Assembly: GCF_028204155.1 (NCBI RefSeq)
Contig: NZ_JAQLOI010000003.1
Span: 1,364,001-1,428,000 of the forward strand
DNA: 64,000 bases
Reading direction: 5' to 3'
Source of the DNA: Vibrio algarum
GTDB taxonomy: Bacteria > Pseudomonadota > Gammaproteobacteria > Enterobacterales > Vibrionaceae
Shown here: positions 1-8,090 of the stretch, in pieces
Numbering within the stretch: the first letter of the stretch is position 1
How the letters are laid out: the number at the start of each line of letters is the position of its first letter
Notes under the pieces: generated by a model
What the model saw: the letters and a program-made list of their open reading frames with translations, nothing else
Database searches by the model: none
What the model was told of the DNA's origin: nothing
Program-made: the position numbers and the translations under genes

Positions 1-111
1 CAGAGCACGTTCGTCTTTATTAAATGCGTTACCTTTATTGAGCAAAGGTGCTTCTAGTAGAGCACGACCAGCATAAGGGATGTAGAGAGGGCGTTGGCTT
101 TTGTTATTCAT
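1..111 (-). CDS. maeA: NAD-type malic enzyme, N-terminal fragment (continues beyond window start)
   Basis: This is the first 37 codons of a gene running off the left edge. The translation contains RPLYIPYAGRALLEAPLLNKG, which closely matches the N-terminus of the SfcA/MaeA malic enzymes of Vibrio and enteric bacteria. By family knowledge these decarboxylate malate to pyruvate with NAD+ in the cytoplasm. The ATG is at 109-111 on the minus strand. The gene is divergent from selO with about 330 bases between them. The active-site domains lie outside the window, so the call rests on the N-terminus only. Confidence 0.8.
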   Translation of the reverse strand, partial: MNNKSQRPLYIPYAGRALLEAPLLNKGNAFNKDERAL

Positions 112-183
112 TTATAACTCTTATTGGCAGACTTTATTGATGGAAGTAACAGTTGTTACAAAGCGGCGACATTTTATTACATA

Positions 184-212
184 TATGGATAAAAGGTAAT
201 CGATTATCCATA
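184..212. promoter_or_regulatory. 9-bp inverted repeat upstream of maeA, candidate operator
   Basis: TATGGATAA at 184-192 is repeated as its exact reverse complement at 204-212, with an 11-base spacer. The repeat lies 73-101 bases before the malic enzyme ATG. Position and symmetry suit a dimeric regulator, but I do not recognise the motif. Confidence 0.35.
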
Positions 213-413
213 AATTAAATGGACGTAATTCGGTTTATTCCTTTTAATAGCGTAAACCTCATTGATTATAGGTCTACATTGGGTTGAAATCACTCTATTG
301 CCTGAGCTTCACTGCATTTTATAGCGCACAGTTAAGGCGTATTTTATCTGGATATTTCGTTAGGCAGGGCTCTTTGATTGTAAACAGACGGTTAATGTGA
401 TTCATTATAGGGA

Positions 414-432
414 TAAAATGATTCTCATTTAC
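414..432 (+). promoter_or_regulatory. Fur-box-like sequence just upstream of selO
   Basis: The 19 bases at 414-432 match the classical Fur consensus GATAATGATAATCATTATC at about 13 of 19 positions, including ATGATTCTCATT in the core. It lies 14 bases before the selO GTG. AT-rich DNA produces such matches often, so this is only a candidate. Confidence 0.25.
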
Positions 433-445
433 GGAAATAACTATT

Positions 446-1873
446 GTGAAACTAGAAAATACTTACTATCAGTTAGGCGAAGCATTTCTTCAAGAAATCG
501 AGCCTACCCCCGTTTTGCAACCAGAACTTTTCTTATGGAATGACTCGCTGGCACGTGAGTTAACCATGGGCAGTGAGATAGAGTCTAATGCTGCTTTGTT
601 TTTTTCAGGCAATGAGAAATTAAACGGTTCAATTCCTATCGCGTTAGCTTACGCTGGGCATCAATTCGGTGGATTTAACCCTCAATTGGGTGACGGACGC
701 GCTCATTTACTTGGTGAAGTACAGCTGCAAGGTGGCGATTGGGTTGATATTCAACTCAAAGGCTCAGGTCAAACTAAGTTTTCTCGACGTGGGGATGGTC
801 GCTGCGCGATTAAACCGGCCATTCGAGAATATATCATGAGTGAAGCGATGTTTGCGTTAGGGGTGCCTACAACTCGTACACTGGCCGTTGTAACCACTGG
901 AGAAGAGTTGTATCGAGGGTTATCGGAGCCTGGTGCGGTCGTAACTCGCGTGGCGAAAAGCCATATCAGAGTCGGTACATTTCAATATTTTTCAGCTAAG
1001 GGTGACATCGAATCATTAACGAAGCTTCTCGATTACGCGATAGAAAGACATTATCCCTCTATAGATTTACTTAATGATGATCGTGCATTTACTTTTTTAG
1101 ATGCTGTTATTGATAGCCAAATTAAAACTATTGTGCACTGGATGCGTGTGGGCTTTATTCACGGAGTGATGAATACAGACAATATGACCATATCAGGAGA
1201 AACCATTGATTATGGTCCGTGTGCAATGTTAGGGAACTATCATCCTGAGACGGTGTTCAGTTCGATTGATGAGAATGGTCGCTACTGCTTTGGCAATCAG
1301 CCTTCAATAATGCAATGGAATATGGCAAGGCTTGCAGAGAGCTTAATACCGTTAATTAAGGGTGAAAAAGATGGGGTGATAAAATCGCTAGAAGACAGGA
1401 TACTTGGAATTACGGAGAAGTATCTCGCTGCTTTTAATCAAATGATGAATGATAAACTTGGTTTGTTGGATTCAAAAGATAATAGGCTGGTGGATCAGTT
1501 TCTTACATTATTGCAAAAGGATAAGCTGGATTATACCCAGTCGTTTATTGAGTTAAGCCATGTTTTAAGTCAAAGTGATGTAACAGTAACGTCCGTAAAT
1601 AGAGAGTGGGTCTCTAAATGGCTATCCGTCATAAAGGAAGGCGATGTTCAAGAATCATTAGTATTAATGCAAAAAAATAATCCCATTGTTATTCCAAGAA
1701 ACCATCATGTAGAAAGCATTTTAGAACAGTGTAAAGAGAGCTTACTAAACACTAGCGCACTCAATTACTTAAAAGTCTTGTCATCACCATACATTGAAAT
1801 TGAACAGACAATGGAATTTCAAGACTTACCAAAAGACAACGATATAAGTTATCAAACATTTTGTGGTACCTAA
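446..1873 (+). CDS. selO: Protein adenylyltransferase SelO (YdiU/UPF0061 family)
   Basis: SelO is a pseudokinase-fold enzyme that by family knowledge transfers AMP from ATP to Ser, Thr or Tyr of target proteins, linked to redox stress. The 475-residue product has the family signatures YAGHQFGGFNPQLGDGR (about residues 68-84), LKGSGQTKFSRRGDGR, the catalytic loop HGVMNTDN (H239-N246) and the metal-binding DYGP (from D255). It ends in FCGT, so a Cys is third from the end, where vertebrate SelO has selenocysteine. The start is GTG; the nearby ATG at 418 is out of frame. A weak ribosome site precedes it. The next gene follows after 25 bases in the same direction, suggesting one transcript. Confidence 0.93.
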   Translation: MKLENTYYQLGEAFLQEIEPTPVLQPELFLWNDSLARELTMGSEIESNAALFFSGNEKLNGSIPIALAYAGHQFGGFNPQLGDGRAHLLGEVQLQGGDWVDIQLKGSGQTKFSRRGDGRCAIKPAIREYIMSEAMFALGVPTTRTLAVVTTGEELYRGLSEPGAVVTRVAKSHIRVGTFQYFSAKGDIESLTKLLDYAIERHYPSIDLLNDDRAFTFLDAVIDSQIKTIVHWMRVGFIHGVMNTDNMTISGETIDYGPCAMLGNYHPETVFSSIDENGRYCFGNQPSIMQWNMARLAESLIPLIKGEKDGVIKSLEDRILGITEKYLAAFNQMMNDKLGLLDSKDNRLVDQFLTLLQKDKLDYTQSFIELSHVLSQSDVTVTSVNREWVSKWLSVIKEGDVQESLVLMQKNNPIVIPRNHHVESILEQCKESLLNTSALNYLKVLSSPYIEIEQTMEFQDLPKDNDISYQTFCGT

Positions 1874-1898
1874 AGTGTCACTATAAGAGACGAGATTA

Positions 1899-2831
1899 AT
1901 GAACGATTTTTATCCTATTGGAATGAAAGGCCAGAAATGGGGCCAAAAAGAGAAGGCGGAATGGCTTGCACAAGTGAGCGTTCAGCGCAGTTACCAAGAA
2001 GAAGTGGTGAGTAAAATAATTGCTTTGGCGGATCGCTTCTTAGTCGACCAATATGGCTTGCTGCAATACGGTGATAAATCATTCCCTCTCTATGTTTTAA
2101 AAACTATGGAGTGGGATCCGAGTAAACCTACGGTTTTAATTACAGGCGGTGTTCATGGATATGAGACGAGTGGTGTTCAAGGGGCGCTATTGTTCCTAGA
2201 AACTGAGGCTCATCGTTATCAAAATAGCTTTAATCTTCTGGCTATTCCATGTGTGAGTCCATGGGGTTATGAAGTAATCAATCGCTGGAACGCCTTAGCG
2301 CTTGATCCTAATCGCTCGTTCTATCCCGATAGCCCTGCGCCAGAGTCGGCAAATTTGCTAAAGCTTGTAGATAAATACAACCAATCGATATTGGTACATT
2401 TTGACCTCCATGAAACCACAGATAGTGACGAATCTGAATTTCGACGAGCGTTAGCTGCGCGAGAAGGCGAAGAGTATATCCCTGGAGAGATTCCGGATGG
2501 TTTTTATACTGTGGGTGATACAGACAACCCGCAATCGGAGTTTCAAAAAGCGGTTATCCAATCGGTTGGTCGAGTGACTCATATTGCTGAGGCGGATAGT
2601 AAAGGCGAAATAATTGGTTCACCATTGGAACAAAAGGGTGTGATTAACTACCCAATGAAAAAACTAGGTTTGTGCGGTGGTATTACGAATAGCCAGTATT
2701 CAACAACCACAGAGGTATACCCTGATAGTGTAAAAGTGACAGATGATGATTGTAATAAGGCTCAAGTAGCGGCGATAATCGGTGGATTAGATTATGTGGT
2801 CGACCGGATGATCAATAATGAATTATCTTAG
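1899..2831 (+). CDS. M14-type zinc metallopeptidase / AstE-AspA-like deacylase
   Basis: The 310-residue protein has the zinc-ligand pattern of the M14/succinylglutamate desuccinylase fold: GGVHGYETSG supplies His and Glu, and HFDLHETTD supplies the second His. DPNRSF, with the substrate-binding Arg typical of the fold, lies between them. The expected activity is removal of an acyl group or a C-terminal residue from a small substrate, but the substrate cannot be read from the sequence. There is no signal peptide, so it is probably cytoplasmic. It starts 25 bases after selO and its last 14 bases overlap the next small ORF, consistent with a three-gene operon. Confidence 0.8.
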   Translation: MNDFYPIGMKGQKWGQKEKAEWLAQVSVQRSYQEEVVSKIIALADRFLVDQYGLLQYGDKSFPLYVLKTMEWDPSKPTVLITGGVHGYETSGVQGALLFLETEAHRYQNSFNLLAIPCVSPWGYEVINRWNALALDPNRSFYPDSPAPESANLLKLVDKYNQSILVHFDLHETTDSDESEFRRALAAREGEEYIPGEIPDGFYTVGDTDNPQSEFQKAVIQSVGRVTHIAEADSKGEIIGSPLEQKGVINYPMKKLGLCGGITNSQYSTTTEVYPDSVKVTDDDCNKAQVAAIIGGLDYVVDRMINNELS

Positions 2832-3027
2832 TTTGAAGCTAGACAAAAAGGCACAAGTTATCGTCAATGACTTGCTCGAGGGCCTAGAAGCGGCTGATGG
2901 ATGGTATAAGATGACCGCTAGATTAGCAGCACAGATAGATTCAAAACTCACTGAAAGCGATTACGTTGGTAAAGTGGAATGGTTCAGTGATTCGGATTAC
3001 ATTGAAAAAGAGATAGATTACCGTTAA
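2818..3027 (+). CDS. Small hypothetical acidic protein
   Basis: A 69-codon ORF whose ATG lies within the 3' end of the deacylase gene (14-base overlap), as is common for translationally coupled genes; GGAT precedes the start by about 8 bases. The product is short, acidic and predicted mostly helical, with the C-terminal half rich in Asp, Tyr and Glu (DSDYIEKEIDYR). I do not recognise a family. Coupling to the deacylase and the inverted repeat directly after its stop support it being real. Confidence 0.6.
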   Translation: MNYLSLKLDKKAQVIVNDLLEGLEAADGWYKMTARLAAQIDSKLTESDYVGKVEWFSDSDYIEKEIDYR

Positions 3028-3031
3028 CTAA

Positions 3032-3054
3032 GTGGCACTGATCTGTTGTGCCAC
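3032..3054. terminator. Candidate bidirectional terminator hairpin
   Basis: GTGGCAC at 3032-3038 pairs with GTGCCAC at 3048-3054 across a 9-base loop. It sits between the ends of two convergent genes, the right place for a shared terminator, but there is no clear T tract. Confidence 0.4.
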
Positions 3055-3061
3055 GTGTGAA

Positions 3062-3505
3062 TTATGAGTAGCTTGGAGGACGACTGTCTCTCATCAAGAA
3101 ATCCAATTTCTTTTGAGCCTGTTTGGGTTTCTCCAAGTCTATTGCTTCAATCATTTCACATTCGTCTCTCACCATTTCAGAAATGAGGCTAGGATAATGA
3201 CGACAATCTTCCGGTCTATCTAAGTAAATACGGCATGTGTATTTACTTTTAACGTCAGGGTTATCGCTGGGCACCCGTTCAAGAAATGGGCATTTATTAA
3301 GCCTTTCTCCACTTTCAGGATCGAACCATATCTGGTTGCCTTTGACGTACTCGAAGATGTCTGGGTTGAACAACTCCCATAAATCTATTTCATCTTTTGT
3401 TGCTGAGATATCACCATCACCATACTTGATGCAACATTTACCACATGAATTACAATCTTTCATTGTTCGCCAATAAAAAGGATGTTTAATACAATATTGT
3501 AGCAT
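3062..3505 (-). CDS. YkgJ-family cysteine-cluster protein
   Basis: The protein carries the CxxCxxCC pattern (CNSCGKCC) near its N-terminus and further Cys residues (CPFL, YTCRIY, DCRHYP, DECEM) spaced as in the YkgJ/UPF0153 family, thought to bind a zinc or iron-sulphur cluster. Biochemical role is unknown. The open frame extends to a GTG at 3520; ATG at 3505 is my choice, and an ATG at 3463 starting MKDCNSCGKCC is an equally plausible start that places the Cys cluster at the very N-terminus. A second member of the family is encoded at 47754-48056. It converges on the selO group. Confidence 0.75.
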   Translation of the reverse strand: MLQYCIKHPFYWRTMKDCNSCGKCCIKYGDGDISATKDEIDLWELFNPDIFEYVKGNQIWFDPESGERLNKCPFLERVPSDNPDVKSKYTCRIYLDRPEDCRHYPSLISEMVRDECEMIEAIDLEKPKQAQKKLDFLMRDSRPPSYS

Positions 3506-3673
3506 TGATGTCGGCTTCACATATTCACATTACTGCTCAGTTGTTTTCGCTGCTTGTTATAAGGATTGCTTGTAATAAAGGTAGGCTATTATAAGGACTG
3601 GTTTTAGGCTTCATTTGCGTGTCATTATTAGTTTCTAAGGATGACCTGAAATTACAAAAAGGATACTTTCAAT

Positions 3674-4132
3674 ATGGACATTGCTATCGATAATCTAGAA
3701 AGCGGTGATGTTATCGAGCTCTTACAAGAGCACATGCAAGATATGCTCGCTACATCTCCTCCTGAAAGCGTGCATGCTCTAAATGTAGAGGCGCTTAAAA
3801 ACCCTGAAATTACGTTTTTTAGCAGTAGGGAAGATAATCAGTTACTTGGCTGCGTTGCGATAAAAGAGCTTTCAGCTAATCATGCTGAGTTAAAATCGAT
3901 GCGAACGGTGTCTAGATCTCGAAACAGTGGCGTGGGTTCTAAACTGTTAGAACACGTCCTTACAGTTGCAAAGCATCGAGGTTATAAAAAAATTAGTTTA
4001 GAGACCGGATCGATGGATTTCTTTAGGCCCGCAAGGTCGCTTTATAAGAAGTTTGGATTTAGTTATTGTAAGCCTTTTGGAGATTATGAGTACGATCCAA
4101 ATAGCAAATTCATGGAAATTAATCTGTCTTAA
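3674..4132 (+). CDS. GNAT-family N-acetyltransferase
   Basis: A 152-residue protein with the GNAT layout: a beta strand LLGCVAIKEL, then ELKSMRTVSRSRNSGVGSKLL, where the RxxGxG-type loop binds acetyl-CoA pyrophosphate, and the late motif ARSLYKKFGFSYCKPF. The overall pattern resembles the YsnE-type subgroup. The acceptor is unknown. The ATG is preceded by AAGGAT with good spacing. The HAD gene begins 23 bases downstream, so the two are probably co-transcribed. Confidence 0.85.
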   Translation: MDIAIDNLESGDVIELLQEHMQDMLATSPPESVHALNVEALKNPEITFFSSREDNQLLGCVAIKELSANHAELKSMRTVSRSRNSGVGSKLLEHVLTVAKHRGYKKISLETGSMDFFRPARSLYKKFGFSYCKPFGDYEYDPNSKFMEINLS

Positions 4133-4155
4133 TAAAATATAAAGTGAGGCTAAAA

Positions 4156-4647
4156 ATGATGAAAACCTATCTGTTTGATTGGGGGGATACATTGATGGTC
4201 GACTTCCCCCAGGCTCTAGGGAAAATGTGTGACTGGCAGATTGTTGAAGCGGTTGAAGGAGCAAAAGAGACCTTGGCATTTCTCTCACAAAAAACACCTA
4301 TTTATATCGCTACTAACGCTGTTGATTCGAGTGAAAGGGAGATCCAATTGGCATTCGAACGAGTAGGACTAGCACAATATATTACCGGATATTTTTGCAA
4401 AGCTAATTTAGGGGTGGGTAAAGAGTCGTCAGATTATTTTATCGCGATATTGGAAAAACTAAAGTTAGGCAGCGGGCAGATTATTATGGTTGGTGACACT
4501 TTAGATAAAGATATATTACCCGCACAAAAACTTGGGATAGAGGTAATTTGGTTTAATAAAGAAGCGAAGCCTCATCAATGCGAGGCTTCGATAACTCAAA
4601 TTTGTGAATTAACTGAGTTGTGTCGACTATTCGAGCGTAGCGAATGA
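4156..4647 (+). CDS. HAD-superfamily hydrolase (phosphatase-like)
   Basis: Motif I is DWGDTL near the N-terminus, motif II is IATNA, and motif IV is GDTLDKDILPAQ, giving a subfamily IA HAD fold of about 163 residues. By family these are phosphatases acting through a phospho-aspartate; the substrate is not evident. A GTG start at 4144 is possible in frame, but GTGAGGC within that extension is a good ribosome site for the ATG at 4156, which I chose. Near the 3' end, 4565-4573 and 4582-4590 form a perfect 9-bp stem (CGAAGCCTC/GAGGCTTCG), which may act as a terminator for the convergent VF530 gene. Confidence 0.82.
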   Translation: MMKTYLFDWGDTLMVDFPQALGKMCDWQIVEAVEGAKETLAFLSQKTPIYIATNAVDSSEREIQLAFERVGLAQYITGYFCKANLGVGKESSDYFIAILEKLKLGSGQIIMVGDTLDKDILPAQKLGIEVIWFNKEAKPHQCEASITQICELTELCRLFERSE

Positions 4648-4659
4648 GGTAATACTCAT

Positions 4660-5133
4660 TTATCGACGAGACTTTCTTCCTGCTGCTTTGGCTGCTTTAT
4701 AGGACGATGCCGCTTTAGCTTGAGAGTCCAAAATAGATTCAACGGTGAGTTTCATCGGCTCTCTTGGAGTAATTCCAACGGCATAAGTTCTCATGCGCGG
4801 CGGTATTTCTCTTTCTGCTTCAGTTGGTCTCGGCATTCTTTTATATCGATTTAGATAAAACGCCTCTAACTTTTCTCTCGCCCATTCTGACTTGCGCAGG
4901 TATTTCACACTGCTCGCAATAGACGGATTGGTGTGAAAACAGTTAAACCGCATTGCTGTATCTAATATGTCCCATCCATAAAAATCAACGAGTTCTTTAA
5001 CCATCTCTTCTAATTTTAGGCCATGAAGTGGGTTGTTTTGCTGTTCTTCTAACATTAGGTTGCCTTCAATGCGGTTTGAAAAATTGAAATGTACTTGTGT
5101 TTCTACCGGTGTAGTTTGAATAGATTTCGCCAT
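4660..5133 (-). CDS. VF530-family DNA-binding protein (DUF2132)
   Basis: The segment from NNPLHGLKLEEMV through DFYGWDILDTAMRFNCF and NPSIASSVKYLRK matches the VF530 family first characterised structurally from Vibrio fischeri, a small double-stranded DNA-binding fold of unknown role. The tail is long, basic and Ala/Lys-rich, ending AAGRKSRR, which may strengthen DNA contact. The frame opens at 5133, but an internal ATG at 5053-5055 (MLEEQQNNPLHG) has the better ribosome site GAAGG and may be the real start. It is convergent with the HAD gene, only 12 bases apart. Confidence 0.8.
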   Translation of the reverse strand: MAKSIQTTPVETQVHFNFSNRIEGNLMLEEQQNNPLHGLKLEEMVKELVDFYGWDILDTAMRFNCFHTNPSIASSVKYLRKSEWAREKLEAFYLNRYKRMPRPTEAEREIPPRMRTYAVGITPREPMKLTVESILDSQAKAASSYKAAKAAGRKSRR

Positions 5134-5501
5134 AGTTACAACTTTAATTTTAAGGTTAATAAGCGAAACGTTTACATTATTTTCGAATCAGTGTTCAGAG
5201 TTAAGACAGAACGGTATTGAAATTGTTATTTATTAGCCGTTATAATTGCGACAACATTTCTATCGGAGCTAACGCCATAATGAACAACTGATACCTGATA
5301 TCCAATTTACCATTATTTATTTTGGACACTCGGGGTTAGTGGGCGTTGCTTTTCATCCTATCTTCTCTTAAAAAACGAAAAAATTTTCGACGTCATTAGA
5401 CAATATCTGATGCCGTGGTGATTAATAAAGTTAACGCCTTGCCTGTCTGCATTCGCAGGTCGGTAACCCCCGTTTACTCATTTCGTAAAGGGAGGTTATT
5501 T
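5134..5501. other. Intergenic region and leader of the ABC-F gene
   Basis: This 368-base stretch lies between the start of the VF530 gene and the ABC-F start. It contains a 6-2-6 palindrome CGAAAA/TTTTCG at 5376-5389 and a small CTGC-ATTC-GCAG hairpin in the last 70 bases. An open frame with a GTG at 5415 runs through the last part in frame with the ABC-F gene. Leader control of ABC-F genes is known in other bacteria; here it is only a possibility. Confidence 0.4.
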
Positions 5502-7103
5502 ATGCCTGCAAATAATTTAACGTCAATGTCTGTAATTCAGACTCAACAATTGTCTTTTCAACTAGACACCGGAGAGTGGTTGATCCGTGATCTCAATGTC
5601 AATATTAGTGAGAGGATTACAGGGCTAGTAGGACGTAACGGAGTAGGGAAATCAGTGCTATTGTCTCTTTTGTGCGGCCGACTATTACCCACAAAAGGCA
5701 GCGTTTATATTAAGGGAAAGGTTGGGTATTACAGTCAAGTCCCTTCGAAAATATTGAATGCTCCAGATACTATTGCTCAGTTTTTAGGGATTTCAGAAAA
5801 AATTATCGCCTTAAAGGCTGTTCAACAAGGCAGTAGCGTACAACGAGATTTTGATGCCATTCAAGATGATTGGGAAGTAGAGAGTCGAACTCGCAAGGCA
5901 CTATTATCACTGCGTATCACTAATGATCTAGAAACACGCTGTACAAGTTTGAGTGGTGGACAATTAGCGATGTTGCAACTATATCGCTTGTTTAACTCCG
6001 AGAGTGATGTCCTCCTGCTTGATGAGCCGACCAATCATTTAGATTCTATAGGGAGAGAATGGCTTATTAATCGCATGGCGAGCTTTGCAGGTTCGATTCT
6101 ATTGGTTAGTCATGATAGAGAGCTTCTTAATCATGTTGAAGCTATCTACCACCTTTCTACGTTGGGAATGGAACACTATTCGGGGAATTATGATTTCTAC
6201 CTGCAACAGTATCAAATTCAGGAGAACGCGTTAAACCGAAGAATCGTTGGCCTTAAAGCTGAACAGAAAAAAATAGAAAGACAAGCTCAGAGAAACAAGG
6301 AAAAAATGGAACAACGTGAAGCTCAAGGGAATCGGCTTCGAAAGTCCGGTAGTCAGCCAAAGGTCTTGTTGGATGGAAAGAAAAACAAAGCAGAACAGAG
6401 CAAATCTTCTGTACTTAATAAGAATAAAAATCAATTAGATAGAAACAAAAATAAGCTGGCTGAATTACAAGCTAAACACGAGCTATTTAAAGTGCAGGCA
6501 TTTTACCTTCAACAAGCGCAGGAACAGAAAAAGCGTACCTTACTTAGAGTGAATAACTGCAAATTGAATTATGGTAGCGTTCAAGAACTGACGGTTGTGA
6601 TTGCCCAAACAGAAAGAGTCCACCTAGATGGCTACAATGGTTGCGGTAAATCCACTTTTCTCCAAGCTATACATGGAACTAATAGAGATTATAGTGGGGA
6701 AATCGACCGGTTTGTAGATACTGTTTATCTGGATCAGCATTTTGGGGTTCTTGACCTCTCCGACACAGTACTAGAAAGTGTGTTGAAGCATAGCGATCTC
6801 ATGTTAGAGAGTACAGCGCGTACACTCCTCGCAGGAATAGGGTTTAGACGTGATACTGTCTTTCGAAAAGTTAGGCACTTGAGTGGCGGCGAGAAAATGA
6901 AACTGTCAATGCTAATGGTTAGTCATATAAAAGACTCACCATTACTGCTATTGGATGAGCCAGATAATCATTTAGATATAGAGTCAAAAAAAGCGCTTTC
7001 GATAGCATTAAATCAATATTGTGGTGCGTTTATACTCGTGAGCCATGACCCTGTATTTATTAGTTCGATTGAGATCAATAAGCGGTGGGAGATGAGCGCC
7101 TAG
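5502..7103 (+). CDS. ABC-F family ATPase
   Basis: Two ABC domains are joined by a charged linker with no membrane segments, the ABC-F layout; such proteins act on the ribosome or in related regulation rather than in transport. Domain 1 has Walker A GLVGRNGVGKS, signature LSGGQLAML and Walker B LLLDEPTNHLD. Domain 2 has GYNGCGKST, LSGGEKMKL and LLLDEPDNHLD. The linker is rich in Lys, Gln, Asn and Glu. The upstream in-frame GTG at 5415 is less likely than the ATG at 5502, which follows GGGAGG at ideal spacing; this gives 533 residues. Whether it protects against antibiotics or is a housekeeping factor cannot be told. It ends 2 bases from the convergent AraC gene. Confidence 0.88.
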   Translation: MPANNLTSMSVIQTQQLSFQLDTGEWLIRDLNVNISERITGLVGRNGVGKSVLLSLLCGRLLPTKGSVYIKGKVGYYSQVPSKILNAPDTIAQFLGISEKIIALKAVQQGSSVQRDFDAIQDDWEVESRTRKALLSLRITNDLETRCTSLSGGQLAMLQLYRLFNSESDVLLLDEPTNHLDSIGREWLINRMASFAGSILLVSHDRELLNHVEAIYHLSTLGMEHYSGNYDFYLQQYQIQENALNRRIVGLKAEQKKIERQAQRNKEKMEQREAQGNRLRKSGSQPKVLLDGKKNKAEQSKSSVLNKNKNQLDRNKNKLAELQAKHELFKVQAFYLQQAQEQKKRTLLRVNNCKLNYGSVQELTVVIAQTERVHLDGYNGCGKSTFLQAIHGTNRDYSGEIDRFVDTVYLDQHFGVLDLSDTVLESVLKHSDLMLESTARTLLAGIGFRRDTVFRKVRHLSGGEKMKLSMLMVSHIKDSPLLLLDEPDNHLDIESKKALSIALNQYCGAFILVSHDPVFISSIEINKRWEMSA

Positions 7104-7105
7104 CG

Positions 7106-7978
7106 TTATTTATTAGGCATTTTCCTATATTGCCTCGGATTTTGACCATACTTTTGTTTAAAACATTTGGAGAAATAATTGCTATCCGAATAACCAGATT
7201 TATCCGCAATCTGTTGGATAGAGAGTTGTGGATAACCTAGCAAAGCTTCGTAAGCAAACTGCAATCTCTTGTCTTTTAGATATTGGTTAGGAGAAGTTTG
7301 TAAGTAAACCCGAAACAACCTTTCAAGTTGTCGAACGCTAATAAATGAAGCGGAGGCAACTTGATCTGTTCTCAAATCGTCACGGCGAAAGTGCTCTTCT
7401 AAATACACTAAGGCCCGACTTAGGATCATAGTTGAGCTGTTCATCTGTATATTGTCGCCTTGATAAAATCGTGAAAGTGTAATGATAAGTTGTTGTAGTT
7501 GAGCGTTTAACATGGTTTCAAAACCAGTGTGTGCTCGTTGATATTCATTATCAATTGCTCTTATTAACTTTTCTACTTCTGCATACTGTTCATTGTTTAG
7601 GTTAAGTTTGGCTGTGTAGTCTGCTTTTTGTCTGGCTACGGGTTCAATATTAAATAATGCTTGATAACCGGGCAGTAACTTAAGTGCAGGTGATTCAAAA
7701 ATAGGTGTTTGAGACTCAAACATTAGGTTCATTAAGACCAACTTATCAACATCACTAAAACCATGTTCCACTTGGCCATTTATGACAAAAACATCGCCTT
7801 GCGTTAATGGGTAGTGGTAGTTGGAGACCGTATGGGTTGCCGTTCCTTTTACTACAATAAATAGTTCAGAAAAATCATGGCTGTGCGATGGGAAATCATG
7901 ACAATGTGTACCATAACTGATGGCGAACTTCAGGTGAGGGTGTTTTAAATGTGTGTCTAACGTGTAAATTAAACCCAT
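7106..7978 (-). CDS. AraC/RhaS-family transcriptional regulator
   Basis: The 290-residue protein has an N-terminal cupin-type ligand domain (HCHDFPSHSHDFSELF, then PLTQGDVFVINGQVEHG) and a C-terminal pair of helix-turn-helix motifs (ISVRQLERLFRVYL and IQQIADKSGYSDSNYFSKCF, ending in the usual KYGQNPRQYRK). It is transcribed away from the GH3 glycosidase gene across a 112-base gap, the arrangement expected of a local sugar-responsive activator. The ligand is unknown; a gluco-oligosaccharide is a reasonable inference. Confidence 0.88.
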   Translation of the reverse strand: MGLIYTLDTHLKHPHLKFAISYGTHCHDFPSHSHDFSELFIVVKGTATHTVSNYHYPLTQGDVFVINGQVEHGFSDVDKLVLMNLMFESQTPIFESPALKLLPGYQALFNIEPVARQKADYTAKLNLNNEQYAEVEKLIRAIDNEYQRAHTGFETMLNAQLQQLIITLSRFYQGDNIQMNSSTMILSRALVYLEEHFRRDDLRTDQVASASFISVRQLERLFRVYLQTSPNQYLKDKRLQFAYEALLGYPQLSIQQIADKSGYSDSNYFSKCFKQKYGQNPRQYRKMPNK

Positions 7979-8000
7979 GTCGTATTTTTCCTTATATTTG

Positions 8001-8046
8001 TCGCTATATTAGCAGAAATATACGCTTCATGGACATATTATAGCGA
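8001..8046. promoter_or_regulatory. Inverted repeat in the AraC/GH3 intergenic region, candidate operator
   Basis: TCGCTATA at 8001-8008 and its exact reverse complement TATAGCGA at 8039-8046 lie between the two divergent genes. The 30-base spacer puts the arm centres about 38 bases apart. This could be a binding site for the adjacent AraC protein. Confidence 0.35.
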
Positions 8047-8090
8047 TATTAAAGTGACGAACTTATTGTTATTAACTGTTAGGAAGTACC

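Larger units (their letters stand above)
112..445. other. Intergenic region between maeA and selO
   Basis: This 334-base AT-rich stretch separates two divergent genes and must carry both promoters. The clear structures are a 9-bp inverted repeat at 184-212 and a Fur-box-like sequence at 414-432, both listed separately. I see no ORF or RNA gene in it. Confidence 0.6.
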
